A DNA stretch of 64,000 bases from Spirosoma validum (GCF_014699035.1 NZ_JACXAA010000003.1:372001-436000), one strand, 5' to 3'. Shown: positions 8,751 through 18,019, counted from the stretch's first letter. Made by a program: numbers and translations. The notes: a model not told the origin generated them from the sequence alone.

Positions 8751-11700
8751 TTAATCATGCGTCAATCCAACTCCGCCACCTCCTGGTGTTTCAATACGTA
8801 CTCGTTCGCCCGTTTGCATTGCTCGTGTAAAAATGCCCGGTAAAGCTTCTTCTTGTCCATCAGCATAGAGTAGCGTATGGCGACCCGTTGCCCCTGGTTT
8901 GCCACCCTTCAGACCGTAGGGTGAAACAATCCGGTGCTGGCTGAGGAGTGTAGCCTGAACGGGTTCCAGAAATTCGATTTCGCGGATAATACCATCGCCC
9001 CCATGCCATTTTCCTGATCCGCCCGAGCCGGTACGTATGCTAAACTGATGCAGACGTACCGGATAGCGTCGTTCCAACTCTTCGGGATCGGTGAGTTTGG
9101 TGTTGGTCATGTGCTGGTGCACGGCCGAGCGTCCGTCTGACCCTTCGGTGGCTCCGGCCCCTCCGCCGATGGTTTCGTAATAGCCAAAATTCGAATTGCC
9201 GAACAAAAAGTTGTTCATCGTCCCCTGGCTACAGGCGGCAAGCTCTAACGCTTTCAGCAATGTATCGACCAGGCGCTGACTGACTTCTGTATTTCCGCCA
9301 ACTACCGCCGGGCATTCGGCGGGCGGGCCGTCGTTCCGGTCGTCAGGGAAAATAGGGTTCAGGAAGGATGATTCGGGTAGAACAAACGTAACGGGCGTCA
9401 TCAAGCCCTCATTCAGCGGAATGTCTTTCTCGCACCACAACCGCAGAACATACAGAACTGCGCTGTACAAAATGGAAATATTCGCGTTGAGATTATTTGG
9501 GTGAACGCCTGATGTTCCCGTAAAGTCGAACGTTACGTTCCCATCCTTCACGGCAATAGCTAGTCGAATGGTATGCCCATCATCCAGCGCTTCCTCAGCC
9601 TGAAAGATTTGCCCGTTCAGTGGTTTCAGGACAGCAGAAATAGCGTCAGTTGCTGATTGATGCAGTCGAGCCATGTACTGATGTGTAGTAGATAGACCGT
9701 ATTGACTGACAAGCTGTTGCAGAGCCGTTTCGCCTGCTTTTAGCGACGCTAGTGCCGCTTCAATATCGGCGCGATTCTCGGCCAGCGCACGCGTGGGGTA
9801 GGGGCAATCGGTAAAACGGGAAGATATGCCATCAGCTACGTCGTCACTATCGGTCTCCCACAAAAACTTACCTGCTTTCGCGACGTATTGAGGTTCCAGT
9901 ACGACGCCTTCCTCTACCAAGGAAACTGCATCTGGTGGCATTGAGCCCGGCACTTTTCCGCCAATTTCGGCATGATGAGCCCGATTAATCACGTAGCCAA
10001 TTAACTCTCCACTATCTGTGAAAACCCCGCTCAGCAGCGTTACGTCGGGCAAGTGCGAGCCACCGTATTTAGGGTGGTTGGTAATGATAACATCGCCTGG
10101 ACCGAGCGGTAATTTTTCCAGAACCAGTCGCGCGCAAATCCCCAGGCTACCCAGGTGGACCGGAATGTGCGGAGCATTTGCCACCAACTCGGCCTTGGCG
10201 TTGAGCAAAGCACAGGAGAAATCGAGCCGTTCTTTAACATTGACTGAAAATGCTGTTCGCTGTAATTGAGCGCCCATTTCTTCGGCAATGGCCCGAAAAC
10301 GTTGCGTAAACAATTCGAGTTGAATAACCTCGCTGCTTTCCTGATGGGGATCGTCATTAGCAGCGTAATCCTCAACATCAGCGATATAGTCAATAACAAC
10401 GTTTTTGTCGGACTGGACAACGAGTCGCCAGCCGGGTTCAATAAAGGCTGACGAGGTTGTATTTAGAAGCAGAGCCGGACCACGGAACGTATCGCCTTCC
10501 TGCAATTGAGTCCAGTCGTAAGCAGGGTACGTATCGGTTTCGAACGAGGGAAGGGCGTGTCGGTGAGTTACGGGCGGGTCGCTGTTGATACGTTCCGGCT
10601 GAGCGGTGCTGACAATCACTCGAATGCTCTCCACTTCAATCGAACGATTGGCTGGATAGTGGCCATATAGGTGTTGATACTTCTGCTGAAAATCAGATGC
10701 TACACGCTCACTGAATGGCACATCGACGGTAGCCTCCTGTCCGGATAGCCGCAGAAAGACAACTGTCGATTTTGTAATAATAAGTGTCTCATTACCAACA
10801 TCCTGTCGGAGTGTTTGCGTTGCCTGCTGAATTAACTCATCAACCAATAGCGGTAGGTCATTTTCAACGCTTGGTAACGGACGTAGCACCGACCGGGAAG
10901 CCATTCGTTCGATTTGGGCCTGACCAATACCATAGGCGCTTAACAGACCTCCGTCGAAAGGCAGCAACAGTTGTTCCATGCCTAACAATCGGGCAATGGC
11001 GCAGCCGTGAAGGCCACCGGCGCCACCGAAAACGAGCAGGCTGTAGTCTTTCGGATCAAACCCTCGCGATACAGAAATCTTCCGAATGGCCCCCGCCATG
11101 ATTTCATTGGCGATCCGTTCGAAACCACGTAGCAACACCTGTGCGTCAGGCCGACTACCTGTTTGAATCTCGATCTGGTACAGTATATCTTCTAATGCGG
11201 CCTGTGCTTTTTCTGGAAAAACCGGAATCCCAAACTGTTTCGGATGAAGTTTTCCCAGGAGCAGGTTCACGTCGGTAATCGTCAGGGGACCACCCGCACC
11301 GTAACAGGCCGGACCAGGATTAGCCCCTGCGCTTTGTGGACCGACATGCAACTGCCCTGACGTAGCACCGGCGGACGAAACACCATGCCCTTCGAACCAG
11401 CAAATAGATCCGCCCCCCGCGGCTACGGTCTCGATGGCCAGCGAAGGAAGCTGGAGATCAAACGAACCGATTTTTGTTGTGAATCGGTAATCCAAATCCT
11501 GTTGGATTCGAGCGACATCGGTACTGGTGCCCCCCATATCGAGGGTCAGGATCGGCTGACCGTTCGCAACAGTCGCAGCGCCAATGACACCCCCAGCCGG
11601 TCCGCTAAGCAGACTGTCTTTCGGCTGAAATAAATCGGCCCGCACGAGCCCTCCGGCACTCGTCATAACCCGTACAGCACCACCACCCAACTGCTGTTGC

Positions 11701-12545
11701 ACGTTATCCAGATACGCCCGCATGACTGGCGTAAGGTAAGCGTTAACCACAGCGGTTTGCGTACGCGGTACGTATTGTGGGGCTGTTGATACGGCTGTCG
11801 AAATAGTTACGTGCGCAAAACCAGCCTCGGTCAACGCATCCAGGAGCTTTTGTTCGTGGATTGGGTTTCGGTACGCATTCAGCAGGGATACAGCTATGGC
11901 GTCAGGTTTTGTGTGCCGAAGAGTTTCCAGCAGCGTCCTGATTGTATCGTTGGTTAAGGGCGCCAGTAGTTGGCCGTCGGCGGCAATACGTTCCTCAACT
12001 TCCAGTACTGAATCGTAAAGGACTTCGGCAGGCGGAATCGCCAGTTGGAACAGGTTAGGGCGCTGCTGGGTTCCAATTTTGAGTAAATCAGAAAAGCCTT
12101 TCGTGACGAGCAACGTAACCCGGCCACCTTTGCGCTCAAGCAGCGCGTTGGTGCCTTTGGTTGTTCCCAGCCGCATCTCCAGCGGTGGAAACGGCTGATT
12201 GAGTGGTGTCTTCGTCAATAGCCGAGCCGCCAGAACCGGTGCTTCTTCGTCGGTAAAAAGCTCAACTGTCGTCGTTTTTTGATGATCTATAATGGGTTGG
12301 TCAAGAACCAGCGTTCCATCCGGTTGAAGCGAGATAACATTCCGTAGCTCGTCTGTTTCAATAACGCGGAGTGTATAGCCGTCAAAAATGGATGCTGTGA
12401 GCCAGGGAGCACTCAGCTTACCGTCGAGTAGCTGACCACGTAACCGACTGCTACTAAGTACTTTGGTGCGATACAGGTTACCGTCCGGGTTAAGAGCAAG
12501 ACCATCCGTGAAGGTGCCACCGGTATCAATCCAGATTTGCCACAT
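8751..12545 (-). CDS. Single-chain 5-oxoprolinase / hydantoinase A-B fusion
   Basis: This 1264-residue protein joins both subunits of the HyuA/HyuB family in one chain, like the ATP-dependent 5-oxoprolinase that opens 5-oxoproline to glutamate. HyuA features come first: IDTGGTFTDGLAL at the N-terminus, the GTTKGTNALLERKGG loop, LDMGGTSTDVA and GGAGGLHGCAIA. The HyuB half begins around residue 740 and includes NHPKYGGSHLPD, GKVPGSMPPDA and IRTGSGGSGKWHGGDGIIRE. The start at ATG 12545 (MWQIWIDTGG) is chosen over a longer frame because the family begins at this strand. The protein is presumably cytosolic. Substrate could be 5-oxoproline or a related cyclic amide. Confidence 0.9.
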   Translation of the reverse strand: MWQIWIDTGGTFTDGLALNPDGNLYRTKVLSSSRLRGQLLDGKLSAPWLTASIFDGYTLRVIETDELRNVISLQPDGTLVLDQPIIDHQKTTTVELFTDEEAPVLAARLLTKTPLNQPFPPLEMRLGTTKGTNALLERKGGRVTLLVTKGFSDLLKIGTQQRPNLFQLAIPPAEVLYDSVLEVEERIAADGQLLAPLTNDTIRTLLETLRHTKPDAIAVSLLNAYRNPIHEQKLLDALTEAGFAHVTISTAVSTAPQYVPRTQTAVVNAYLTPVMRAYLDNVQQQLGGGAVRVMTSAGGLVRADLFQPKDSLLSGPAGGVIGAATVANGQPILTLDMGGTSTDVARIQQDLDYRFTTKIGSFDLQLPSLAIETVAAGGGSICWFEGHGVSSAGATSGQLHVGPQSAGANPGPACYGAGGPLTITDVNLLLGKLHPKQFGIPVFPEKAQAALEDILYQIEIQTGSRPDAQVLLRGFERIANEIMAGAIRKISVSRGFDPKDYSLLVFGGAGGLHGCAIARLLGMEQLLLPFDGGLLSAYGIGQAQIERMASRSVLRPLPSVENDLPLLVDELIQQATQTLRQDVGNETLIITKSTVVFLRLSGQEATVDVPFSERVASDFQQKYQHLYGHYPANRSIEVESIRVIVSTAQPERINSDPPVTHRHALPSFETDTYPAYDWTQLQEGDTFRGPALLLNTTSSAFIEPGWRLVVQSDKNVVIDYIADVEDYAANDDPHQESSEVIQLELFTQRFRAIAEEMGAQLQRTAFSVNVKERLDFSCALLNAKAELVANAPHIPVHLGSLGICARLVLEKLPLGPGDVIITNHPKYGGSHLPDVTLLSGVFTDSGELIGYVINRAHHAEIGGKVPGSMPPDAVSLVEEGVVLEPQYVAKAGKFLWETDSDDVADGISSRFTDCPYPTRALAENRADIEAALASLKAGETALQQLVSQYGLSTTHQYMARLHQSATDAISAVLKPLNGQIFQAEEALDDGHTIRLAIAVKDGNVTFDFTGTSGVHPNNLNANISILYSAVLYVLRLWCEKDIPLNEGLMTPVTFVLPESSFLNPIFPDDRNDGPPAECPAVVGGNTEVSQRLVDTLLKALELAACSQGTMNNFLFGNSNFGYYETIGGGAGATEGSDGRSAVHQHMTNTKLTDPEELERRYPVRLHQFSIRTGSGGSGKWHGGDGIIREIEFLEPVQATLLSQHRIVSPYGLKGGKPGATGRHTLLYADGQEEALPGIFTRAMQTGERVRIETPGGGGVGLTHD

Positions 12546-12665
12546 GGGGTACAATTGTCGTTTCGCACAAAAATCGGTATCGCCATTAACTATTCCCTGT
12601 TTTTGCCCCAAGAAGTTCGTGCTCTGCCAGGGTTATCCATACCTGATCGAAAACAGGCTGATTGC

Positions 12666-13418
12666 TTAGTTAACCAACGTAACACCTGCCTGCCGATAAG
12701 CCGCGACGATATCAGGGTTTGCTTCAGTATCGGTAATCAGTACGTCGAACAGGCTTAGGGGCGCAAACGAAAGATATTTGTCAGTTTCCAGTTTCGATGA
12801 ATCGCAGAGGAGGTAAACTTTCTCGGTTTGACGGGCAACGGCCATCGTTATACTGGCTTCTTTCTCGCTGTTAGCACTAAGCCCATTCTGTAGCGAGATA
12901 CCATCGATACCAATAAACGCCCGGTCGGCACGATAACGACCTATATGTTCTTCGGCAATTAACCCGTGAACGGCCTGCCGCTCTTTATCTATCTCACCAC
13001 CAACCAGATTAATGGACACGTCAGAGGATAGTAATTCGGCAACTACGGGTAATGAGTTCGTGACAACCGTGATTCGCTTGTTACGGATGAATTGGCATAG
13101 TCGAAACACCGTACTACCGCAGTCCATAAAGATGATGTCGCCCTCCTGAATTTCCTGGGCCGCTAACTGACAAATGTAATCTTTTCGCTCAGAGTTAACC
13201 GCAGTTTTATTGGCAAATCGATGCGAATCAGTGGCCAGACTTACTTTCATGGCTCCCCCGCGCGTTCGATACAGCAGGCCCGCAGCCGCTAACTGCACCA
13301 AGTCGCGCCGAACGGTCATCTCCGAAGTCTGGAGTAAATCCGCCAGGTCGCGAACGTCGACCGAGCCCCGTTCTTCTACCGTTTGCACAATTAGTCGCTT
13401 CCGCTGTTGGAAATTCAT
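12666..13418 (-). CDS. DeoR/GlpR-family transcriptional regulator
   Basis: A 250-residue protein from ATG 13418 (MNFQQRKRLIVQTVEERGSV). The N-terminal winged helix shows the family signature DLADLLQTSEMTVRRDLVQL, and the C-terminal DeoRC domain carries IFMDCGSTVFRLCQFI and CDSSKLETDKYLSFAPL, which in relatives bind a phosphorylated sugar. Such regulators usually repress a neighbouring catabolic operon. The oxoprolinase and sugar isomerase-like genes follow on the same strand, and a NUDIX gene is divergent. The gap to the NUDIX gene contains a clear inverted repeat that probably is its operator. Confidence 0.9.
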   Translation of the reverse strand: MNFQQRKRLIVQTVEERGSVDVRDLADLLQTSEMTVRRDLVQLAAAGLLYRTRGGAMKVSLATDSHRFANKTAVNSERKDYICQLAAQEIQEGDIIFMDCGSTVFRLCQFIRNKRITVVTNSLPVVAELLSSDVSINLVGGEIDKERQAVHGLIAEEHIGRYRADRAFIGIDGISLQNGLSANSEKEASITMAVARQTEKVYLLCDSSKLETDKYLSFAPLSLFDVLITDTEANPDIVAAYRQAGVTLVN

Positions 13419-13435
13419 ACTGAAATACGTTGTTT

Positions 13436-13471
13436 TGTTCAAAATTAAACAAATTCAAACAAATTTGAACA
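13436..13471. promoter_or_regulatory. Candidate operator between DeoR-type gene and NUDIX gene
   Basis: TGTTCAAA at 13436-13443 is repeated in inverted orientation as TTTGAACA at 13464-13471. Between them lie further copies of CAAA-type words. The site sits in the 54-bp gap between two divergent start codons, the usual place for an autoregulatory operator of a DeoR-family protein. Binding is inferred. Confidence 0.5.
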
Positions 13472-13472
13472 G

Positions 13473-14060
13473 ATGATTAATGAACGTGTGCAAATAACAG
13501 AGGAGAAACTGCTTTCCGACAATTGGTACGTCCTGAAACGGTTTACGTTTAATTATCTTGGCAAGAACGGCCAGTGGACAACGCAACAACGGGAAGCGTA
13601 TGACCGGGGCAATGGCGCAACGATTTTGCTACACAATCCGCAGGCGGATACGGTCATTTTAACCCGCCAGTTTCGGTTGCCGACCTTTGTCAATGGTAAT
13701 ACATCGGGTATGCTGATTGAGGCTTGTGCCGGTCTGCTCGACAATGACGATCCCGAAACGGCTATTCTCCGCGAAACCGAAGAGGAAACGGGTTATCGAA
13801 TTCAATCCGTGCAAAAAGTGATGGAAGCGTACATGAGTCCCGGTTCGGTAACGGAAAAGCTATTTTTCTATATTGCTCAGTATACCGCCGATACCGAACG
13901 TAACGCGGGTGGTGGCGTCGATGAAGAGGAAATTGATATTCTGGAATTGCCCGTAAGTCAGGCCTACTCAATGGTAGAGCGTGGTGAAATTATCGATGGC
14001 AAGACGATTATGCTGCTTCAACATTTACGCTTACAGCAACTCATTACGTCCCCGAACTGA
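13473..14060 (+). CDS. NUDIX hydrolase, NudK/ADP-ribose pyrophosphatase-like
   Basis: The 195-residue protein has a full Nudix box: GLLDNDDPETAILRETEEET followed by GY, matching G-x5-E-x7-REUXEEXGU. The upstream ILTRQFRLPTFVNG and MLIEACAGLL and the downstream MSPGSVTEKLFFYIAQY resemble GDP-mannose pyrophosphatase NudK and ADP-sugar pyrophosphatases. It should hydrolyse nucleotide-sugar diphosphates in the cytosol with Mg2+. Its stop is one base before the start of the DUF4406 gene, so the two are translated from one transcript. It is divergent from the DeoR-family regulator. Confidence 0.88.
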   Translation: MINERVQITEEKLLSDNWYVLKRFTFNYLGKNGQWTTQQREAYDRGNGATILLHNPQADTVILTRQFRLPTFVNGNTSGMLIEACAGLLDNDDPETAILRETEEETGYRIQSVQKVMEAYMSPGSVTEKLFFYIAQYTADTERNAGGGVDEEEIDILELPVSQAYSMVERGEIIDGKTIMLLQHLRLQQLITSPN

Positions 14061-14061
14061 C

Positions 14062-14409
14062 ATGCTGATTCTTATCGCTGGACCGTATCGCTCCAATACC
14101 AACGATGATCCCGAACGGATTGCCCAAAACATGCATCGTATGGAGGAAGTTGCTTTGGCGGTTTATCGCAAAGGGCATACGCCAATTTGTGGTGAATGGA
14201 TTGCTCTGCCGCTCATTCATACAACCGGTTCTACTGAACTGGGTGATGCAATTTTCAACGAGATTTTCCACCCTCTAGCTGTCCGTTTGATCGATCACTG
14301 CGATGCCGTGCTACGTATCGGTGGCCCGTCTGCCGGAGCCGATGAAATGATGAAACAAGCTGAGCTGAAAGGGAAACAGACATTTTGGGGATTAGGGAAG
14401 TTGTCATGA
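14062..14409 (+). CDS. DUF4406 protein (nucleoside deoxyribosyltransferase-like fold)
   Basis: The 115-residue frame starts at ATG 14062, one base after the NUDIX stop. MLILIAGPYRSNTNDDPERI at the start, GHTPICGEWIALPL in the middle and HCDAVLRIGGPSAGADEM near the end are typical of DUF4406, which is related to nucleoside 2-deoxyribosyltransferases. The tight coupling with a NUDIX enzyme suggests a role in nucleotide or nucleotide-sugar clean-up, but the catalytic activity is not established for the family. Confidence 0.8.
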   Translation: MLILIAGPYRSNTNDDPERIAQNMHRMEEVALAVYRKGHTPICGEWIALPLIHTTGSTELGDAIFNEIFHPLAVRLIDHCDAVLRIGGPSAGADEMMKQAELKGKQTFWGLGKLS

Positions 14410-14429
14410 ACAACTGTACGTGTATTTTG

Positions 14430-14483
14430 ATCGAGACGTGTTCTAAGGAGGTTTCTTAAAACCTCCTTAGAACACGTCTCGAT
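14430..14483. repeat. Perfect 25-bp palindrome left of the RAYT gene
   Basis: Bases 14430-14454 and 14459-14483 are exact reverse complements around a ctta loop. The right arm covers the last codons and stop of the RAYT gene. The apex holds the gaggtttcttaaaacc core shared with the palindrome at 15126-15206. Confidence 0.9.
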
Positions 14484-15003
14484 AATGGATTAACTGAGAT
14501 TTCTCACGTCTCCCTTCATAGAAAGCCGCGCTGGAAAATGGATAGTCGATTGGATTATTGACCAAGCCTGCCCGTACTGGATTGTTATGCATGTATTCGA
14601 TTTTGATTTCGCAAACATCGCGTGAATAAAGATAAACATCGTCGTATCGATCCGTCCAGATTTTAAAATGCTGAAGTCGATGTTCGTACGCAATATTCTC
14701 TACTAGATTTGGTTGACTGACCTGGATGTGCTCCCGGATTTTTAAGGGGGTAAACTTCTTAAAATCACGCATGTAATCAATCAGGCGCGTTTGTTCTTCA
14801 AAGAAAAGGATGAAGTGAATGTGGTTGTGCATGAACACATACGCCAAAAGTTTCGCTTCATATTTTTTGTTATAGAAAGTAAAGCTGTCGAAGAGAATCG
14901 CAAAACAATGCATGTCAGCTAAGAGCGGCAGATGTTGATAGCAAGTTGTCGTAATAAAGAAACAACGTTCTTCCGTGAGTAAAGTGCGGTTTCGGAGCCC
15001 CAT
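14467..15003 (-). CDS. REP-associated tyrosine transposase (RAYT, Y1/IS200-like)
   Basis: This 178-residue protein starts at ATG 15003. It has the HUH nuclease motif in FMHNHIHFILFF, the probable nucleophilic tyrosine in LIDYMRDFKKF, and the C-terminal IEYMHNNPVRAGLVNNP and YPFSSAAF of the RAYT branch of IS200-like transposases. Unlike ISs of this family, RAYTs are usually single-copy and act on short palindromic REP sequences elsewhere in the genome by cutting and joining single strands. Its final codons are within a perfect palindrome, and a second large palindrome lies upstream. It looks intact. Confidence 0.9.
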   Translation of the reverse strand: MGLRNRTLLTEERCFFITTTCYQHLPLLADMHCFAILFDSFTFYNKKYEAKLLAYVFMHNHIHFILFFEEQTRLIDYMRDFKKFTPLKIREHIQVSQPNLVENIAYEHRLQHFKIWTDRYDDVYLYSRDVCEIKIEYMHNNPVRAGLVNNPIDYPFSSAAFYEGRREKSQLIHYRDVF

Positions 15004-15125
15004 AGAAAAGCATTCTATTGATACGAACAATAAGACGCGTTTTAAGAGGATGTGCCACTTTTGATCAATAAATGCCGTAGTATAGCGTAGTGTGTGGTGT
15101 CAGACGGTCGGCCGCAGCCGTTCTT

Positions 15126-15206
15126 AAACCTGACACGGTGAGGTTTCTCAAAACCGAACGATGGGCCTGTTCATTCGGTTTTAAGAAACCTCACCGTGTC
15201 AGGTTT
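15126..15206. repeat. 33-bp near-perfect palindrome right of the RAYT gene
   Basis: Bases 15126-15158 pair with 15174-15206 with one mismatch, around a 15-nt loop. Each arm contains the gaggtttct core found in the palindrome on the other side of the RAYT gene. It also lies just beyond the stop codon of the PIG-L gene, where it could end transcription. Confidence 0.88.
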
Positions 15207-15242
15207 GAGAAACCGACATCACAAAGTCACTTCCCAAGCTTA

Positions 15243-17789
15243 TCACTTCCCTACCGAGATCAGATTGGCGAACAGGCGGTATGCGCCGGGAACACCAGCC
15301 GGTAACTCGCGGAAGAAAACCAGACCCGTATACATGAAATGGCCTTTGCCATATTTGGCATAAATCAGACTTCCCTGCTTGGGCGCTTCGTTCTGATCGT
15401 GGGCGGAGAAAATGGGTTCATAGGCCTTGTCCCAATCTTGGGCAAAGTAGATGCCGCGCTCCTGAATCCAATCGTTGAAATCAGCTTCCGTGATCTTATT
15501 GGGATAGTTCAGTAGTCGATGTTGCGGATTGAGGAACGTCATGGGTGCGTCTTCTTCCGTTACGCGCTCATTGACAACTTTGAACGGGTAGGGACCTAAT
15601 TGACTTACTTTCAGGCCATTCTGGATGAAGCCCGAACCGCCCGGTGTTACGTATTGTATCACCATCGTACCGCCGTTTTTCACATAGTCCATCAATTTCG
15701 GCTGATAGATCGTCAGGAAATCGTCCGTGTTGTACGCCCGAACGCCGACCACGATGGCGTCGTAAATGGACAGATTACCGCTCAGTTGAGCAGGGCCCAG
15801 CAACGTAACGTGGCAACCCATTTGTTGCAAAGCAGCCGGTACATCATCGCCAGCACCGACGATATAACCTACGTTTTTAGCGGTCACCTTCACATCCAAC
15901 CGAACCAGTTTGGCTTCAGCGGGTGGAAATAGCGTTTGGGTCGGAATGTGCTTGTAAGCGATCTGCCGAAGCGAGGTGGTGAACGTACCGGTTGCGGTAG
16001 TCATAACGGCCTGTAAGCTACCGTTCTTCGCCTGTGCGGTTGGGGTTAATGTAAACGTAGCCCGTTGCTCATCATCTTTATTGGCTAAAGAAAATGGCGC
16101 GGATTTCGGCTCGATACTCCAGCCCGCAGGCGCATCTACTTTCAGCGTTCCCGTTACGTTCGCCCGCCCGGCTTTGACGACAATTTCGACGGTTTTCGAG
16201 GCATTGTCTGAGAAGGCATAAACCCGTTCGGTGAAGTTTGCCATCACTTCGGGCTGCACGATGAAGGGACGATAAATTTCGCCGTCGACAGGATCAGTCG
16301 ATTTGTAGACAACGGGTCGGGTAAATGTAAATCGTTGGCCATTAATATCGAACGTGTAACTGGCCGTCAGCGCTGGCGGGTTTTCGGGTAAGCCAATCAA
16401 TTGCTGATTATCGACCTGAAACATGCCTTTGATCATCGGCCTTTCGAGCCAGTAGGGCTGAGAGATTTTCTGATTCGCCGGAATAGTCACGCGTGTAGGC
16501 AGCAGTACTACGTCGTTTGGCTTGAGCACTAGATTCAGGGTTGTGTCTCTGCCCGGCGTGGATTCGCCCCGCGTGGATTCGCCAGTTGAGTAGCGAACGC
16601 TTATCAACGTAACGGGAGCCTCAACGCGACTGACAATGTTTGTAGAAAGGCCGACGGTAGCGCCGGGCGTAACGGCGTACGTAGCGGGATTTGTTTCGAA
16701 GTACAAGCCCAGACATTGCTGAATCAACGTCTGGACATCCTGACGTTTACTTTTTACGTACAGATTCGTTGTATCCAGCTTATTGAGAGCACTATATAAC
16801 TGCACGAGCGCGGGCACTGAAGCGGCTGGTTGATCAGTACGAAAACCGTTTAGTAGCTGGGTTACCTGTGATTGGACAGCCTCACTTCCACTGACTCGTT
16901 TCCAGCTTAAATCAACACCGTCGAGCGGATCTTTCTGGACAGGATCACCCCCTTTTAGCAACAGATAATCAATGCGGGCATTCCGATTCGCCGATGCGCC
17001 AAACCCCTGACTTTTGTGCTGGCTCCGACTTTCGGCCGCAATTTCCCCGTACGACTTGCCCAATAATGGATTGTAAAGCCCCGTTTCGATGCCGATCAGG
17101 TTGCCCGCTTCTTCGGGCTTTTTGTTGCTCAGGAAAGCCCCTGGAATAAAGACGTTCCACAATATACGCTTAGCCTGCCAGGGTTTTACGTACGTTAACT
17201 GCTCCGGAAATTTCGTTGGATCGTTCGAAATCTTGAACGCTTCTTCTGCCAGAAATCCCGACGCACTGTGGTGTCCATGACCCGCGCGGGCATCGGGCGG
17301 AAACCGGGTTATGATGACGTCGGGCTGGTATTTACGGATGACCCAGACAACGTCGGCCAATACTTTGTCCTGCCCCCAGGTACGGATCGCTTCGTTCGTC
17401 GATTTCGAGAAACCAAAGTCGTAAGCCCGGCTAAAAAACTGGTCGGGACCGTCAATACGGCGGGCAGCCAGTAATTCCTGGGTTCGGATCACACCGATGT
17501 TTTCGCCCTGCTCGGAACCGATCAGATTTTGTCCGCCGTCGCCCCGCGTTAGGGCCATATAGCCGGTACGTACCAGCCGCTCCTTAGCCATGTAGGCCAG
17601 TAAGAGCGTGTTCTCATCGTCGGGGTGAGCCGCTACGTATAAGACTGAACCTAATACATTTAGTTTTTTAATATTCGACAGAATTTCACCGGCGGGCGTT
17701 GGCTTGATGGGACCGTAGGGAACCTGAGCAAACGTAGTCGAAAATAAGAGGTAACCAAGAAAAAACAGCAGAGTGTTACGTAGAGTCAC
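15243..17789 (-). CDS. Secreted PIG-L family deacetylase with C-terminal glutamine-amidotransferase-like domain
   Basis: An 848-residue protein with a signal peptide (MTLRNTLLFFLGYLLFSTTF). The N-terminal PIG-L/LmbE domain has AAHPDDE at residues 53-59 and GHGHHSAS near 165-175, supplying the zinc ligands and catalytic Asp of N-acetylglucosamine deacetylases. The central part is beta-rich. The last ~200 residues (YIVGAGDDVPAALQQMG, IYDAIVVGVRAYN, GGTMVIQY) resemble a class I glutamine amidotransferase-like fold with no evident catalytic Cys. It probably acts outside the cytosol on an acetylated amino sugar. The start is GTG. The large size is common for Bacteroidota members. Confidence 0.88.
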   Translation of the reverse strand: MTLRNTLLFFLGYLLFSTTFAQVPYGPIKPTPAGEILSNIKKLNVLGSVLYVAAHPDDENTLLLAYMAKERLVRTGYMALTRGDGGQNLIGSEQGENIGVIRTQELLAARRIDGPDQFFSRAYDFGFSKSTNEAIRTWGQDKVLADVVWVIRKYQPDVIITRFPPDARAGHGHHSASGFLAEEAFKISNDPTKFPEQLTYVKPWQAKRILWNVFIPGAFLSNKKPEEAGNLIGIETGLYNPLLGKSYGEIAAESRSQHKSQGFGASANRNARIDYLLLKGGDPVQKDPLDGVDLSWKRVSGSEAVQSQVTQLLNGFRTDQPAASVPALVQLYSALNKLDTTNLYVKSKRQDVQTLIQQCLGLYFETNPATYAVTPGATVGLSTNIVSRVEAPVTLISVRYSTGESTRGESTPGRDTTLNLVLKPNDVVLLPTRVTIPANQKISQPYWLERPMIKGMFQVDNQQLIGLPENPPALTASYTFDINGQRFTFTRPVVYKSTDPVDGEIYRPFIVQPEVMANFTERVYAFSDNASKTVEIVVKAGRANVTGTLKVDAPAGWSIEPKSAPFSLANKDDEQRATFTLTPTAQAKNGSLQAVMTTATGTFTTSLRQIAYKHIPTQTLFPPAEAKLVRLDVKVTAKNVGYIVGAGDDVPAALQQMGCHVTLLGPAQLSGNLSIYDAIVVGVRAYNTDDFLTIYQPKLMDYVKNGGTMVIQYVTPGGSGFIQNGLKVSQLGPYPFKVVNERVTEEDAPMTFLNPQHRLLNYPNKITEADFNDWIQERGIYFAQDWDKAYEPIFSAHDQNEAPKQGSLIYAKYGKGHFMYTGLVFFRELPAGVPGAYRLFANLISVGK

Positions 17790-17873
17790 GTTATAGAGCA
17801 GATTGTTGGCGAATTAGACAAATTTACAATTAAGCATCTATCCGCCAACGTGTATCACCTACGAAAGTTGGCC

Positions 17874-17914
17874 AAAAGAGCGCAGAGCTGAGAAAAACAC
17901 CTCTGCGCTCTTTT
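17874..17914. terminator. Bidirectional rho-independent terminator
   Basis: A perfect 14-bp stem (aaaagagcgcagag at 17874-17887 with its complement at 17901-17914) closes a 13-nt loop. T-runs occur at the end in both directions. It lies between the PIG-L start and the downstream end of the Ig-like gene, both on the minus strand. Confidence 0.75.
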
Positions 17915-17950
17915 GCGTACCCATAGCTGGTGATCAACTGAACGACGCAT

Positions 17951-17984
17951 AAAAAAGCCTAAACTGAAGGGCAGTTTAGGCTTT
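17951..17984 (-). terminator. Rho-independent terminator of the Ig-like gene
   Basis: The 13-bp perfect stem aaagcctaaactg (17954-17966) pairs with 17972-17984 around five bases. Read on the minus strand it is followed by six T (17951-17956), and it lies 36 bp beyond the stop at 18020. Confidence 0.85.
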
Positions 17985-18019
17985 CGAAAAACAGTATCTT
18001 GTTCTAAAAGGTGGTTTCC

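Larger units (their letters stand above)
14430..15206. mobile_element. RAYT unit with flanking palindromes
   Basis: A REP-associated tyrosine transposase gene lies between a 25-bp perfect palindrome (14430-14483) and a 33-bp palindrome with one mismatch (15126-15206). The 16-nt core gaggtttcttaaaacc is present at the left palindrome and, in the opposite orientation, in the right arm of the right palindrome. The arrangement matches a RAYT with its cognate REP-like elements. The ends are taken as the outer limits of the palindromes; true boundaries are unknown. Confidence 0.6.

Noticed and set aside
15600..15932. 110-codon frame on the plus strand inside the PIG-L gene
   Set aside because: It is a shadow of the well-supported minus-strand gene with no family features.
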